NCBI GenBank assembly: GCA_003559735.1 | Contig: PWKN01000087.1 | Span: 1-54,681, forward strand | Origin: Bacteroidales bacterium | Lineage (GTDB): Bacteria; Bacteroidota; Bacteroidia; Bacteroidales; UBA7960 | Direction: 5' to 3' | DNA: 54,681 nucleotides | In this document: positions 9,141 through 17,789 of the stretch, one piece after another | How the letters are laid out: every line of letters starts with the position of its first letter | Position numbering within the stretch: position 1 is the first letter of the stretch | Translations under genes and position numbers: made by a program | Notes under the pieces: model-generated | What the model was told of the DNA's origin: nothing | Databases searched by the model: none | What the model saw: the letters and a program-made list of their open reading frames with translations, nothing else

Positions 9141-10832
9141 ATGAAAAGAAAAACTACCATGTTATTCTTAGGAATTGTATTTCCTTTTTTAACGACTGGT
9201 CTTTATGCACAGGATGTTCTGGTGGTAGATCCGGGTGTGGGCACCCTGAATGCAGCCATTGCCGAACACGGTGGCAATAAGGTGTATGAGCTGAAAGCTG
9301 GCCAGTGGTATCAAATTGATGCCATTATTGAGAATGATGGTTATCATTTACAGATCATTGGAGAAGATCCGGGTGATGGTATGCCGGCTACACTTCAGAC
9401 CAACGCTGATGCTACCGGCGCCGTTTTCAACAAGATGTTTGATGCAAAAGGGAACCTGACCCTGAAAAACATCTATTTTGTAAATGCCGACCTGACAGGG
9501 GTCGTTGGCGAACGTTTCATGGACCAGTCAGGTACTGATGCCCGGACCATCATCAACAATTGCGTATTGCATCCGGCGGCATGGGCCCTGGCCATAAGCC
9601 TTGAGTCTGGCAATAATAAGTTTTACTTCACCGACAACATTGCCGTCAGGCATGGGCACCAGTTGAATCCAAACTGTGGTCACTTCTTTGTTACAGGCCA
9701 TTCAGGACTTGGGTTTGACACGCTCTATGTGGAGAACAACACCTTTGTCAGCATGGGCACCAACATGCATGCCGGAGAGTTTTCCACTATTCATCATAAC
9801 TATAGCAGATGGAACCATAATACCATTATCCATCAGAAGAGCCAGATTGACTGGGCATCGCTCGAGAATGAATATTACTGGACCAACAACCTGATGTTCG
9901 ATGTGCAGACACAGCCCTGGGCTGTAACCTGGCAACCTATGCCCGGTCATCATGCTGACAAGCCAAAGCCATCGCTGATCTATGCCGACACCATTCCCGG
10001 TGAGGCTATGCCATCAAGCAGGATACAATACGTACAGTATAACCTGCATTACAGGAATCCCGGATTCTATGCATTGATAGACGAATTGAACGAACTGGCG
10101 GTTGAACTGGATAAGCCCCAGATGTATCTGATGCCCCTGCTATGGCCCGAAGATTCAGCCGAAGTCTCCAGAGAGGTATCTTTCTTCCATGATGATGAGA
10201 ATTTCCCGAAATGGAAGTATGGAAACACATATTACGGAGTCGATCCCCTGTTTGAGGATGAGCGCATCTATGAGCATTCCGATTGGCTTGTTGAATGGAC
10301 AAGACCAGCCAGTATGCAACATGCAATGGGTTTGCCGGCTGATCAAGTGCCTCCCACTTCAGAGTGGACACAATGGCACTGGATCCCGGATGATGACATC
10401 TCTCTCAACGAAACATGGCCCGTTTTTAACGGCAGGTATACCAATCCTGAGATTTTGACTGCCTCGATCGCTGGATTGCCTTTGGGTGACCTGAACTGGT
10501 TCCCTGAAGCAAAGGCCATATGGGAACAATACAAGGATCTGATCGATGATCACATGAGGGCAGCAAATGAAGAACGTCTGTTGGTCACTTCTTCAGAAGA
10601 AGGGGTGCGTATGGAACCTGGTGTCTTTGTCTATCCAAACCCGGCCCGGGATATCATCCGGATCAGCCAGCAAGCCGACCTGGTTGAAGTGTACAGCATT
10701 ACCGGGAGTTTGTTAAAAACAGAACGCGCAACCACGCAGGTCAATTTGATTGAGTTGCCCACTGGTGTTTATTTTGTAAAGGTACATACTGGCAACAGCA
10801 TATCTTCACACAAAATAGTTTTATCAAGATAG
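9141..10832 (+). CDS. Secreted beta-helix-like protein with T9SS sorting domain, copy 1
   Basis: A 563-residue protein with an N-terminal signal peptide (to GLYAQ). Its body, about 25-270, has the short repeated N/V/I-rich turns of a right-handed parallel beta-helix (LTLKNIYFVNADL, TIINNCVLHP, FYFTDNIAVRHG, LYVENNTFVSMG, RWNHNTIIHQ, YYWTNNLMFD). A middle part of about 270-480 is rich in W, D and P. Residues of about 485-563 are a type A T9SS sorting domain: VFVYPNPARDIIRI, VYSITGSLLKTE, LPTGVYFVKV and a basic end. It should therefore be exported and anchored or released at the cell surface. Beta-helix folds occur in polysaccharide lyases and in glycan-binding proteins; I see no diagnostic catalytic residues. 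It follows TBDR 1 directly and its paralogue follows TBDR 2, so a surface glycan-capture role is plausible (inference). Confidence 0.8.
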   Translation: MKRKTTMLFLGIVFPFLTTGLYAQDVLVVDPGVGTLNAAIAEHGGNKVYELKAGQWYQIDAIIENDGYHLQIIGEDPGDGMPATLQTNADATGAVFNKMFDAKGNLTLKNIYFVNADLTGVVGERFMDQSGTDARTIINNCVLHPAAWALAISLESGNNKFYFTDNIAVRHGHQLNPNCGHFFVTGHSGLGFDTLYVENNTFVSMGTNMHAGEFSTIHHNYSRWNHNTIIHQKSQIDWASLENEYYWTNNLMFDVQTQPWAVTWQPMPGHHADKPKPSLIYADTIPGEAMPSSRIQYVQYNLHYRNPGFYALIDELNELAVELDKPQMYLMPLLWPEDSAEVSREVSFFHDDENFPKWKYGNTYYGVDPLFEDERIYEHSDWLVEWTRPASMQHAMGLPADQVPPTSEWTQWHWIPDDDISLNETWPVFNGRYTNPEILTASIAGLPLGDLNWFPEAKAIWEQYKDLIDDHMRAANEERLLVTSSEEGVRMEPGVFVYPNPARDIIRISQQADLVEVYSITGSLLKTERATTQVNLIELPTGVYFVKVHTGNSISSHKIVLSR

Positions 10833-10871
10833 GTTAGTAACAAAAAGCGTTTTTTCTGGTTTTTGGTTTTG

Positions 10872-10912
10872 CACAGCAGTTCTTGTTTTATAACAGAACT
10901 GCTGTGTTTTTT
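10872..10912 (+). terminator. Intrinsic terminator after the beta-helix gene
   Basis: CACAGCAGTTCT at 10872-10883 and AGAACTGCTGTG at 10895-10906 form a perfect 12-bp stem with an 11-nt loop, followed by six T at 10907-10912. It starts 39 bp past the stop of the beta-helix gene and lies before the signal-peptide start of the next gene at 10983. That is why the upstream in-frame ATG at 10863 is not used here. Confidence 0.9.
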
Positions 10913-10982
10913 CAGTCACGAAAATCAAGGAAGGAAAAGAGGGAGGTCTCCGGACAAACGCTTGAATAACACATATTCAGAC

Positions 10983-12266
10983 ATGAGACAATTATTTTTA
11001 ATATCGGTGTGGTTTCTTTTTACGAACATCTGTTGTCTGACCGCCCAGAACCTGGTCAATGATCCATATTTATCTGAATACAGGCAAGGTCTTGAGGAAC
11101 TGGACAAGTTGATGCGCAAGGGCATTATGATTGAACCTGTTTCCGGACTGGAATACTTTACCGGTTATGAATATAAGACCCTGTATGACTGGGACCAGTT
11201 CTTTGAAGCGATCGTACAGATCTACATGGGATGGCCGCCTGACTATATAAAAAACGGTGTCATTATTATGCTTCAGAACCAGCAGGAAGATGGATTTATT
11301 TCGAGGTCGGTGCCCAGTAACGAATGGCACGACCCTGAACATACAAAACCTTTTCTTGCACAAACTGCGTTACTTGTCCATGCAGCTTATGGTGAACACG
11401 AATGGATAACCAATGACACATATTTGCAAAAACTTAAGAAATATCTGGATTATTGGTTGTTCGATATGGATGATAATGGAAATGGTTTGAGTGTTTGGAT
11501 GAGTGCACCGCACACGGGTATGGACAACCAACATGAGCGGGCTGGTTTTTGGCTGGATCGGAATTGCGAGGGGGTGGATCTGAACTCATACCTGGTGAGA
11601 GAAACCAGGGCTTTTGCCCATCTTGCCAGTCTGGCGGGTAACGATGAGCTGGCAAAAGAGTACCTGCAGCTGGCTGAAGAAAGAAAACATGCCATCAGGG
11701 AATATTTGTGGGATGAAGAAGATGGGTTTTTTTATGACCGGAAAATGGACAAAAACAAGCCAATTGCTGAAACATACTGGATCTGGGCTCCGGGAAACAC
11801 CCGTTCGCAGGATCAGTGGAAGATTCCCGTGAGGTATATCGGAGCATTTGCCACCCTGTGGGCTGGTGTGGCAACAGAAGAACAGGCCAGGACCATGGTG
11901 ATGAACTACCTTACCAATCCGCGTGAATTCTGGACACCCTACCCACTGGCTGTACTGTCAAAATCAGAACCCTGGTACAGCACCATCTTGTTGCCGGCAG
12001 ACAATGGATGCAGCTGGCGTGCAAATACGTGGATGCCTGCAAATTATATGGTATACCACGGACTGAAATGGTATGGGTATGATGAGATCGCATCTGTGCT
12101 TGCACAGCGCACACATGAGTTGATGGAACATGCAGGAAATCGTGAGTATTATTGTTCTGAAACAGGCAATGGTGTCGGACTTGATCCTTTTTGGGGATGG
12201 AGCCTGTTGGGCTACTTTTTTATGATGGAAGAATCGGTTGACTGGAATGTGCATTTTCAATGGTAA
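10983..12266 (+). CDS. Secreted GH63/trehalase-like (MGH1-type) glycoside hydrolase
   Basis: A 427-residue protein with signal peptide MRQLFLISVWFLFTNICCLTAQ, then a single (alpha/alpha)6-barrel domain. Typical segments of the clan GH-G/MGH1-like fold are visible: YKTLYDWDQFFEA, MLQNQQEDGFISRSVP, WMSAPHTGMDNQHERAG, ETYWIWAPG, LPADNGCSWRANTWMPANYMVYHGL and a C-terminal EYYCSETGNG...DPFWGW. By analogy, the Asp of HTGMDN (acid) and the Glu of CSETGNG (base) are the catalytic pair of an inverting alpha-glycosidase; this is inferred, not shown. The frame extends up to 10863, but that start precedes a terminator and lacks a signal peptide. It ends the plus-strand cluster and converges on the MFS gene. 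Confidence 0.75.
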   Translation: MRQLFLISVWFLFTNICCLTAQNLVNDPYLSEYRQGLEELDKLMRKGIMIEPVSGLEYFTGYEYKTLYDWDQFFEAIVQIYMGWPPDYIKNGVIIMLQNQQEDGFISRSVPSNEWHDPEHTKPFLAQTALLVHAAYGEHEWITNDTYLQKLKKYLDYWLFDMDDNGNGLSVWMSAPHTGMDNQHERAGFWLDRNCEGVDLNSYLVRETRAFAHLASLAGNDELAKEYLQLAEERKHAIREYLWDEEDGFFYDRKMDKNKPIAETYWIWAPGNTRSQDQWKIPVRYIGAFATLWAGVATEEQARTMVMNYLTNPREFWTPYPLAVLSKSEPWYSTILLPADNGCSWRANTWMPANYMVYHGLKWYGYDEIASVLAQRTHELMEHAGNREYYCSETGNGVGLDPFWGWSLLGYFFMMEESVDWNVHFQW

Positions 12267-12305
12267 TTGAAATCCCTTTTGCAAACCATAAGTATTCGAT
12301 GAATG

Positions 12306-12345
12306 AAAAAAACAGTGACTGGCTTTTGCCTGGCACTGTTTTTTT
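12306..12345. terminator. Bidirectional intrinsic terminator between convergent genes
   Basis: AAAAAACAGTG at 12307-12317 and CACTGTTTTTT at 12334-12344 pair around an inner GGC/TTTT/GCC stem-loop. The A-run on one side and T-run on the other let it act in both directions. It lies 40 bp past the GH63-like stop, and about 120 bp past the MFS stop on the opposite strand. Confidence 0.82.
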
Positions 12346-12466
12346 CGCCACAGATCATTAATTGCGTCAGCATGATCATCTTTTGTCGGGAACGGATCCT
12401 TTCGGTTTGGCGTTGGGAAGGGATCTGTCCGATTCTGGATGATCTGTTGGCAGTTGTTGGAGCTGG

Positions 12467-13666
12467 TTATTTTCTGACCACCACTTTTTTCTCCCTGTGT
12501 TTGAAGTACAGGTACATGAATGCGAGGGTCAATGCCACTGTCAGTATGATTACATATCTTAGTGACGCAGCCCCTGCCGTAAGGTGGTCTCCATATTTGA
12601 CTAGGTTGATGTCATAAATATATCCCAGTGTTGGCTGTGCAATGGCCGCTCCAAGAAAACCAAGTCCCCCCATGATCGCCAGTCCCAATGCGCCGCTATT
12701 GGGGATTTTTTCTGCAACCACGCCAAGCATGTTCGGCCAGAAGTAGGCAACTCCAAGTGCAAAAACAGTTGCGGAAGCAAAGCTCCACCACCCTGCAGAA
12801 ACACTCAGCAGCCATAAGCCGATTCCTGAGATGATGGCTGAAAGCAGCAACACACCGACCGATGATAATTTATGTACAATTGGTCCTGCAAAAAGGCGTG
12901 CCAGTGCCATCACCGCCGACACCCAGACAAGGATGAGGATTCCTGGAGCCCTGACTGTTTCAAGTAATGCTGCGATCCACTGATTGGTGCCCAGCTCGGT
13001 GGCAGCAGTAAAGAGCATGAAGAATGCCATAAATAAGAACAGGGGTGAAACACAGGCTTTCAGCATCTCTTTATAGGTAACACCTGCGGCAACTCTTTCG
13101 GTTTGCGGAAACTTGATCCCAAGGAACATCAGACCGTAAACAAGCGTTGGAATGATCATGCCCACTGTCTGCAGCCGCCACCCATATCCGGCCATATTCA
13201 AGAAGTAAACAAGCAGTCCGCCAATTACAATACCTGCAGGGAACCACATATGAAACCTGTTTAGCTTTGCCGTTTTATCGTCTGGATACAAAGCGGTTAC
13301 AAGGGGATTGCAGCCAGCTTCAACACTTCCGTTTGCCAGTCCGATCAGTAAGGTGGAAAAGAACAAGGTCCAGAATCCCGTGGCAAAAACGGTCATCACA
13401 AGTCCGGCAATATGGGCAACAAAGGCAATGGCAACAACCCGTCCCATCCCGATAATGTCAACAAGCGGACCCAGTAGCAGCATAGCCACGGTAAAGCCCC
13501 AGAATGCAGTACCCACTATCCATCCCACTTCTATACCGGTCAGGTTGAATTCCTCCATCCAGGGACCGATAAACCCACCCCTTGTCCCGAAAGACATAGC
13601 AGTAACAACCAATGCCAGACAGCTGGCATTGAATAAAATCGTTTTTTTTCTCTTTTCCATAGTCAT
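12467..13666 (-). CDS. MFS sugar permease (possible L-rhamnose/fucose transporter)
   Basis: A 400-residue inner-membrane protein with about twelve hydrophobic segments and MFS hallmarks: a GPLVDIIGMGR loop between helices 2 and 3 and a long central loop near KFPQTERVAAGVTYKEM. FGTRGGFIGPWM, GLANGSVEAGCNPLVTALYP and NRFHMWFPAGIVIGG resemble fucose-permease-like transporters. The frame is open to 13768, but that would overlap the end of rhaA copy 2. The ATG at 13666 (MTMEKRKK), 43 bp after that gene, fits a short basic N-terminus. It is third in the rhaM-rhaA2-MFS run, which suggests uptake of L-rhamnose or a related deoxysugar. Substrate is inferred from neighbours only. Confidence 0.78.
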   Translation of the reverse strand: MTMEKRKKTILFNASCLALVVTAMSFGTRGGFIGPWMEEFNLTGIEVGWIVGTAFWGFTVAMLLLGPLVDIIGMGRVVAIAFVAHIAGLVMTVFATGFWTLFFSTLLIGLANGSVEAGCNPLVTALYPDDKTAKLNRFHMWFPAGIVIGGLLVYFLNMAGYGWRLQTVGMIIPTLVYGLMFLGIKFPQTERVAAGVTYKEMLKACVSPLFLFMAFFMLFTAATELGTNQWIAALLETVRAPGILILVWVSAVMALARLFAGPIVHKLSSVGVLLLSAIISGIGLWLLSVSAGWWSFASATVFALGVAYFWPNMLGVVAEKIPNSGALGLAIMGGLGFLGAAIAQPTLGYIYDINLVKYGDHLTAGAASLRYVIILTVALTLAFMYLYFKHREKKVVVRK

Positions 13667-13709
13667 TTGTAGTTTATTAATAATAAAAGTAGCTTTGCAA
13701 AGAAAACAA

Positions 13710-15005
13710 TCAGCAGTCTCGTACAAGCTCTCTTGCTGCATCTCTTTTTGAGAGGGTTTCTTTTTCATACCTTTGAACCTCTGCTATATAATCAGTACCT
13801 ACGGGAACATCTTCAGTCAGGCAGTAGTAATCCCATACAGCTCCGAAAGGCATTGACTTGGATTCTTCCAGTAATGCAAGGCGCTCAAAATATTGCCCGT
13901 TTTCGTCAAATTCACGCAGCTTGTCGACAGGGCTGAGCAGGGCCAGCAGTATGGCCTTTTGTGCTGCCCTGACCCCGGTAACATAGGCCCCGATCCTGTT
14001 AATACTGGCATCAAAAAAGTCCAGGCCCACATTTACCCTGTCCATTTTGCCGGCCCAGGCGATCTCCTCAAACAATGCCCTGACCTCATCGTTCAGCGTA
14101 ACCACATGATCACTGTCCCATCGAACCGAACGGGTAACATGCAGCAACAGTTCGGGCATGAACTGTAACAAGGCCGATACTTTGTCAGATACCTGTTCTG
14201 TCGGGTGGTAATGCCCGATGTCGAGACAAAGGATCATCTTGTTCTGCATGGAATAAGAGAGGTAAAACTCGTGTGATCCAACGGTATATGCCTCATATCC
14301 AATGCCGAAGAGCTTTGCTTCCAGGGTGTCAACCATATATTGCGGATCATGCCTTACCGTGAAGATCCTGTCGAGTGAATCTTTAAGCAACTCACGGTGT
14401 TTGTAACGGTTAACAGTCAGATCTTTCGACCCGTCAGGTATCCATATGTTGTGCATGCAGCGTGTTCCGAGCTCTTTACCAAACCAGGCAGCGATTTCTC
14501 TGCATTTTTGAATATGTTCGATCCAGAATGCCCGGATAACAGGATTATGATTGGACAGTGTAAATCCGGAGTTTGCCTTGGGGTGAGAAAATAACGTACA
14601 GTTAAAATCCATTCCAATACCCAGGCTTTTGGCCCAGTTGACCCAGCTTTCAAAATGCCTTGTGTCAATCCTGTTCCTTTCTGCAGTACCTGACCGGAAG
14701 TCCCCATAGATCGAATGAAGGTTCAGGCGTTGTCTCCCTGGCAGCAGTGACATGGCAATGATGATATCCTGCTGCACCTGCTCAATCGTGGTAGCTTTTC
14801 CCAGGTAGTTTCCGGTTGCCTGGATGCCACCGTCAAGACCAATTCCCCTGTTCTCGAAACCATTCACATCGTCTGCCTGCCAGCAGTGCATGCTGATGGT
14901 CGTTGAATCCAGCTTTTTCAATGCCGCATCGGTATCGGTCCCCAGTCCGGCATACTTTTCTTTTGCCAACTCGTATGCTTTGGTGATGTTTCCGCTCTTT
15001 TTCAT
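13710..15005 (-). CDS. rhaA: L-rhamnose isomerase RhaA (copy 2)
   Basis: A 431-residue paralogue of the isomerase at 1797-3068, with the same landmarks: ISMHCWQADDVNGFE, GGIQATGNYLGKA, RLNLHSIYGD, GMDFNCTLFSHP, LEAKLFGIG, LDIGHYHPTE, VRWDSDHVV and VGLDFFDASINRIGAY. All metal-binding positions look intact, so it should be active. The frame extends 7 codons upstream (to 15026), but the ATG at 15005 (MKKSGNITKAYELAKEKY) matches the family start. It lies 29 bp after rhaM and 43 bp before the MFS gene. The kinase and aldolase are not duplicated, so this copy must feed the same downstream enzymes or act on a related aldose such as L-lyxose or L-mannose (inference). Confidence 0.93.
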   Translation of the reverse strand: MKKSGNITKAYELAKEKYAGLGTDTDAALKKLDSTTISMHCWQADDVNGFENRGIGLDGGIQATGNYLGKATTIEQVQQDIIIAMSLLPGRQRLNLHSIYGDFRSGTAERNRIDTRHFESWVNWAKSLGIGMDFNCTLFSHPKANSGFTLSNHNPVIRAFWIEHIQKCREIAAWFGKELGTRCMHNIWIPDGSKDLTVNRYKHRELLKDSLDRIFTVRHDPQYMVDTLEAKLFGIGYEAYTVGSHEFYLSYSMQNKMILCLDIGHYHPTEQVSDKVSALLQFMPELLLHVTRSVRWDSDHVVTLNDEVRALFEEIAWAGKMDRVNVGLDFFDASINRIGAYVTGVRAAQKAILLALLSPVDKLREFDENGQYFERLALLEESKSMPFGAVWDYYCLTEDVPVGTDYIAEVQRYEKETLSKRDAARELVRDC

Positions 15006-15034
15006 TTTGTGCGAAGTTATTTGCACTCAATTGC

Positions 15035-15349
15035 TTATTTCATAAAGAAGACTTCTTCTAACGGAATGGTAACAGGAGAATGGTCATCGTTTGTTTCCAT
15101 GATGTCGGACATATACCGCCACCATTTCTTTACCACCGGGTTGCTGCCAAGGTCCTGTGATGAACGCTCGCTGCTTTGTTTCTGACAGGCAAAAAGGGTG
15201 TTTGTCTCCTCATCAAGAAAGATAGAATAATCAGAAACCCCCGTCTGCCTGATCAGCTCTTCAAGTTCTGGCCAGATTGCTGAATGCCTTTTCTTATATT
15301 CCTCCCGGAACCCGGGTTTCAACTTCATTTTAAATCCAAATCGCTTCAT
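15035..15349 (-). CDS. rhaM: L-rhamnose mutarotase RhaM
   Basis: A 104-residue cytoplasmic protein matching E. coli RhaM (104 residues) from end to end: KRFGFKMKLKPGFREEYKKRHSAIWPELEELI, YSIFLDEETNTLFA, KKWWRYMSDIMETNDDHSPV and EVFFMK. The conserved His in KKRHSAIWPE is the catalytic residue of the family. It interconverts alpha and beta L-rhamnopyranose, supplying the anomer used by the isomerase after glycosidase release. It is the first gene of the minus-strand operon rhaM-rhaA-MFS, and its promoter must lie in 15350-15826. Confidence 0.95.
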   Translation of the reverse strand: MKRFGFKMKLKPGFREEYKKRHSAIWPELEELIRQTGVSDYSIFLDEETNTLFACQKQSSERSSQDLGSNPVVKKWWRYMSDIMETNDDHSPVTIPLEEVFFMK

Positions 15350-15433
15350 TGTACTGTAATTATTGTATGATCACTATCCGCCCAAAATTATGGTGTTTGC
15401 TGCCTCCCATCAATGCATCATATGGGAATAGCT

Positions 15434-15611
15434 TTATACTTTTTGATAAAAGTTCTTCCGGCCTGGAACTTCCAGCTTGCGCAGCAACTGGAAGCTTCCT
15501 TTCTCCGGAAGCTGGAAGTCCCTTCGGGAGCTTCCAGTTCCTTCGGCCTAGAACTTCCAGCTTGCGCAGCAACTGGAAGCTTCCAGGTTTGGGTTTTATC
15601 AAAAAGTATAA
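15434..15611. repeat. 178-bp element with perfect 18-bp inverted ends and internal repeats
   Basis: The ends TTATACTTTTTGATAAAA (15434-15451) and TTTTATCAAAAAGTATAA (15594-15611) are exact reverse complements. Inside are two 41-bp direct repeats, 15459-15499 and 15544-15584, differing at one base (CCTGGAA versus CCTAGAA). Each can fold on itself (CTTCCAG ... CTGGAAG), and the middle part 15507-15540 carries the same GGAAGCTGGAAG/CTTCCAGTTCC sequence inverted. There is no reading frame of its own and no target duplication that I can identify. It resembles a non-autonomous MITE-like or palindromic intergenic element, and could also serve as an elaborate operator. Confidence 0.8.
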
Positions 15612-15636
15612 ATATTGTATCGTTTTGTGTATTGTT
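15601..15636 (+). promoter_or_regulatory. Bipartite operator-like motif before GH78
   Basis: AAAAAGTATAA at 15601-15611, 13 bp, then TTGTGTATTGTT at 15625-15636, identical in both halves and in spacing to the site at 5957-5992 before TBDR 1. The left half coincides with the end of the 178-bp repeat element. It lies 190 bp before the GH78 start. Confidence 0.5.
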
Positions 15637-15826
15637 TACCGGCAGGCTCCTGAATATTTTTACAACCTGGTTTTTTACATTTTCTAATGATTGTGTGTGA
15701 ACCGGCACATGACAATTAATAAACCGGCGCACAGGACAATGATCATCGCGTTGGACGGTTGCCCGTGGTGCACAGGCAAAAGACCGGTTCATTAGTCCGG
15801 AATACAGATAACCAAAATAAAAAGAG

Positions 15827-17602
15827 ATGAACAGAAAACCATTGAGATTGTTTGCCATTGGCATTATTGGATTAATTATTTTTCCTGGTTGTACAGGAGC
15901 GCCTGAAAAGAACAGTTGGAGATACGATGGACCCCCCGAAGGCAGGTCGGAGATAGTGCGGGAATATCTCAGTCCGGCAGCCATCATATGGACATCTGAT
16001 GATAGCGGAAGAACCATTATCAATGCCGAAGCACTACTGGAGGAAGGAACCGGTCAGGCTGATCTGGTGGGGGCCAACTTGTGCACCATGATCGGCAGTG
16101 AAGGGAACAATCCAGCCATCCTGCTTGATTTTGGGATGAATTTAAATGGTGGCATTGAGATTGTGACGGGGATGTGGGAAAACCATGACCCGATTAGAGT
16201 CAGGATAACCCTCGGAGAATCGGTAAGTGAGGCCATGAGCCGTGTAGAAACATCAACGGCGACAAATGACCATGCAATGCGCGATTTTGAGATTATGTTG
16301 CCCTGGTTGGGCAAAATTGAGGTAGGCAACAGCGGCTTTCGTTTTGCCAAAATTGAATTGGTCGATACTGATCGCGTGCTTGACCTGAAGGAGGTCAGGG
16401 CCATATACATTTACAGGGACATCCCATACCTGGGGTCGTTTCAATCTAATGATGACAGGCTGAATCAGATATGGCAAACAGGTGCGTATACTGTGCATCT
16501 GAACATGCAGGAATACCTTTGGGATGGGATTAAACGCGACCGGCTGGTTTGGGTTGGCGATTTACATCCCGAGGTGAAATCCATCCTTGCAGTATTTGGT
16601 TACAACGAAGTGGTACCCCTTAGTATGGACCTGATCCGGCAGATCACGACACTCCCTGAGTGGATGAACGGGATCAGCTCTTATTCTATGTGGTGGATAC
16701 TTATTCATTATGAGTGGTATATGCATACCGGTGATATCGACTATCTTGCCGGACACCGGGAATACATCTTTGATCTGCTGGAAGTTCTTAGCCGGCATGT
16801 TGACAGCGATGGCAGGGAAATACTCGATGGTCACCGGTTTCTTGACTGGCCCACAAGTCCGAATGAACAGGCTGTTCACGCAGGTTTGCAGGCCATGATG
16901 GTGATGACTTTTGATGTCGGGACAAAAATTGCAGATATCTTCGGTGAAACGGAGAAAAGAGATGCGTTTCTTAATACCCGTTCACTATTAGAGAACCACG
17001 TTCCCTGTCCGAACCAGAACAAGTCTGCGGGCGCGTTGCTTGCGTTGTCAGGACTGGCGGATGCGGAAGCTATGAATGATACGTTGCTGGCTGTGAACAG
17101 TCATGAAGGGATCTCTACGTTTTATGGGTATTATGTGCTTAAAGCCAGGGCTATGGCTGGAGATTATACCGGGGCCATGGAGGTTATCAGGGACTACTGG
17201 GGTGGGATGCTCGACTTGGGTGCAACAACCTTTTGGGAACATTTTGACCTGTCGTGGATGGAAAACGCCGGACGGATCGATGAGATCACACCAGAGGGAA
17301 AAATTGATGTGCATGCTACCTATGGCGATTTTTGCTACGTCGGACTGCGGCACAGTTTATGCCATGGCTGGGCATCAGGACCCACTGCATGGTTGTCGGA
17401 ATACGTGTTGGGTATCAGGGTTTTAGAGCCTGGTTTCAAAACGGTGCTGATCGATCCAAACCTTGGAGACCTGGAATGGGTGGAAGGGACATATCCAACG
17501 CCTTACGGCCTGATTCACGTGCGGCATGAAAAAGATAAAGATGGACGCATCCATTCTGAAGTGAATGCGCCCAGGGAAGTGAACATTGTTTACCACCAAT
17601 GA
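15827..17602 (+). CDS. GH78-type alpha-L-rhamnosidase, lipoprotein-like (copy 1)
   Basis: A 591-residue exported enzyme predicted to release terminal alpha-L-rhamnose. The N-terminus has a hydrophobic segment ending in IIFPGC with Cys22 as a possible lipid attachment site. A beta-sandwich-like part (about 45-205) precedes the (alpha/alpha)6 barrel (about 215-520) and a C-terminal beta domain (LEPGFKTVLIDPNLGDLEWVEGTYPTPYG). The barrel has the GH78 acid region WDGIKRDRLVWVGDLHPE with D233, D238 and D245, and the general-base region GATTFWEHF with E471. It is much shorter than multi-domain GH78 enzymes of about 950 residues, lacking the extra N-terminal sandwich domains. It heads the plus-strand hydrolase cluster. 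A paralogue lies at 38253-40001. Confidence 0.85.
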   Translation: MNRKPLRLFAIGIIGLIIFPGCTGAPEKNSWRYDGPPEGRSEIVREYLSPAAIIWTSDDSGRTIINAEALLEEGTGQADLVGANLCTMIGSEGNNPAILLDFGMNLNGGIEIVTGMWENHDPIRVRITLGESVSEAMSRVETSTATNDHAMRDFEIMLPWLGKIEVGNSGFRFAKIELVDTDRVLDLKEVRAIYIYRDIPYLGSFQSNDDRLNQIWQTGAYTVHLNMQEYLWDGIKRDRLVWVGDLHPEVKSILAVFGYNEVVPLSMDLIRQITTLPEWMNGISSYSMWWILIHYEWYMHTGDIDYLAGHREYIFDLLEVLSRHVDSDGREILDGHRFLDWPTSPNEQAVHAGLQAMMVMTFDVGTKIADIFGETEKRDAFLNTRSLLENHVPCPNQNKSAGALLALSGLADAEAMNDTLLAVNSHEGISTFYGYYVLKARAMAGDYTGAMEVIRDYWGGMLDLGATTFWEHFDLSWMENAGRIDEITPEGKIDVHATYGDFCYVGLRHSLCHGWASGPTAWLSEYVLGIRVLEPGFKTVLIDPNLGDLEWVEGTYPTPYGLIHVRHEKDKDGRIHSEVNAPREVNIVYHQ

Positions 17603-17789
17603 CCATGGGTGGAAACGGGCGAATCAGGATTCTGTCATCATATAAAAATACACCAGACAGTGATTTTTAAGAGGGAAATAGTCCACAATACAAAATTGAG
17701 TCCATCAAATTGAGATGAACACGGTATTTTGGAAAATTCGCCATGCAACTTGCAGAAATCGAAGTAATAAGAGAATAAAAAAACACAGC

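Larger units (their letters stand above)
15350..15826. promoter_or_regulatory. Divergent control region between rhaM and GH78
   Basis: This 477-bp region has no gene; the open frames through it are translations of the repeats. It contains the inverted-repeat element at 15434-15611 and an operator-like motif at 15601-15636. A weaker mirror copy faces rhaM: on the minus strand AAAAAGTATAA (15444 down to 15434), 13 bp, then TGATGCATTGAT (15420 down to 15409), 8 of 12 matching TTGTGTATTGTT. The arrangement suggests one regulator controlling both directions. Confidence 0.5.

Noticed and set aside
9036-10832. SusD homologue after TBDR 1
   Set aside because: The downstream protein has no lipobox and no SusD-like TPR helices; it is a beta-helix protein with a T9SS tail.
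12303-12617. 104-codon plus-strand frame
   Set aside because: It begins inside the bidirectional terminator and runs antisense into the MFS gene.
15434-15611. CRISPR array
   Set aside because: Only two direct repeats with inverted partners, no regular spacers and no cas genes.
15418-16023. 201-codon minus-strand frame across the repeat element
   Set aside because: It is a translation of the inverted/direct repeats plus the antisense of the GH78 start; no plausible protein.
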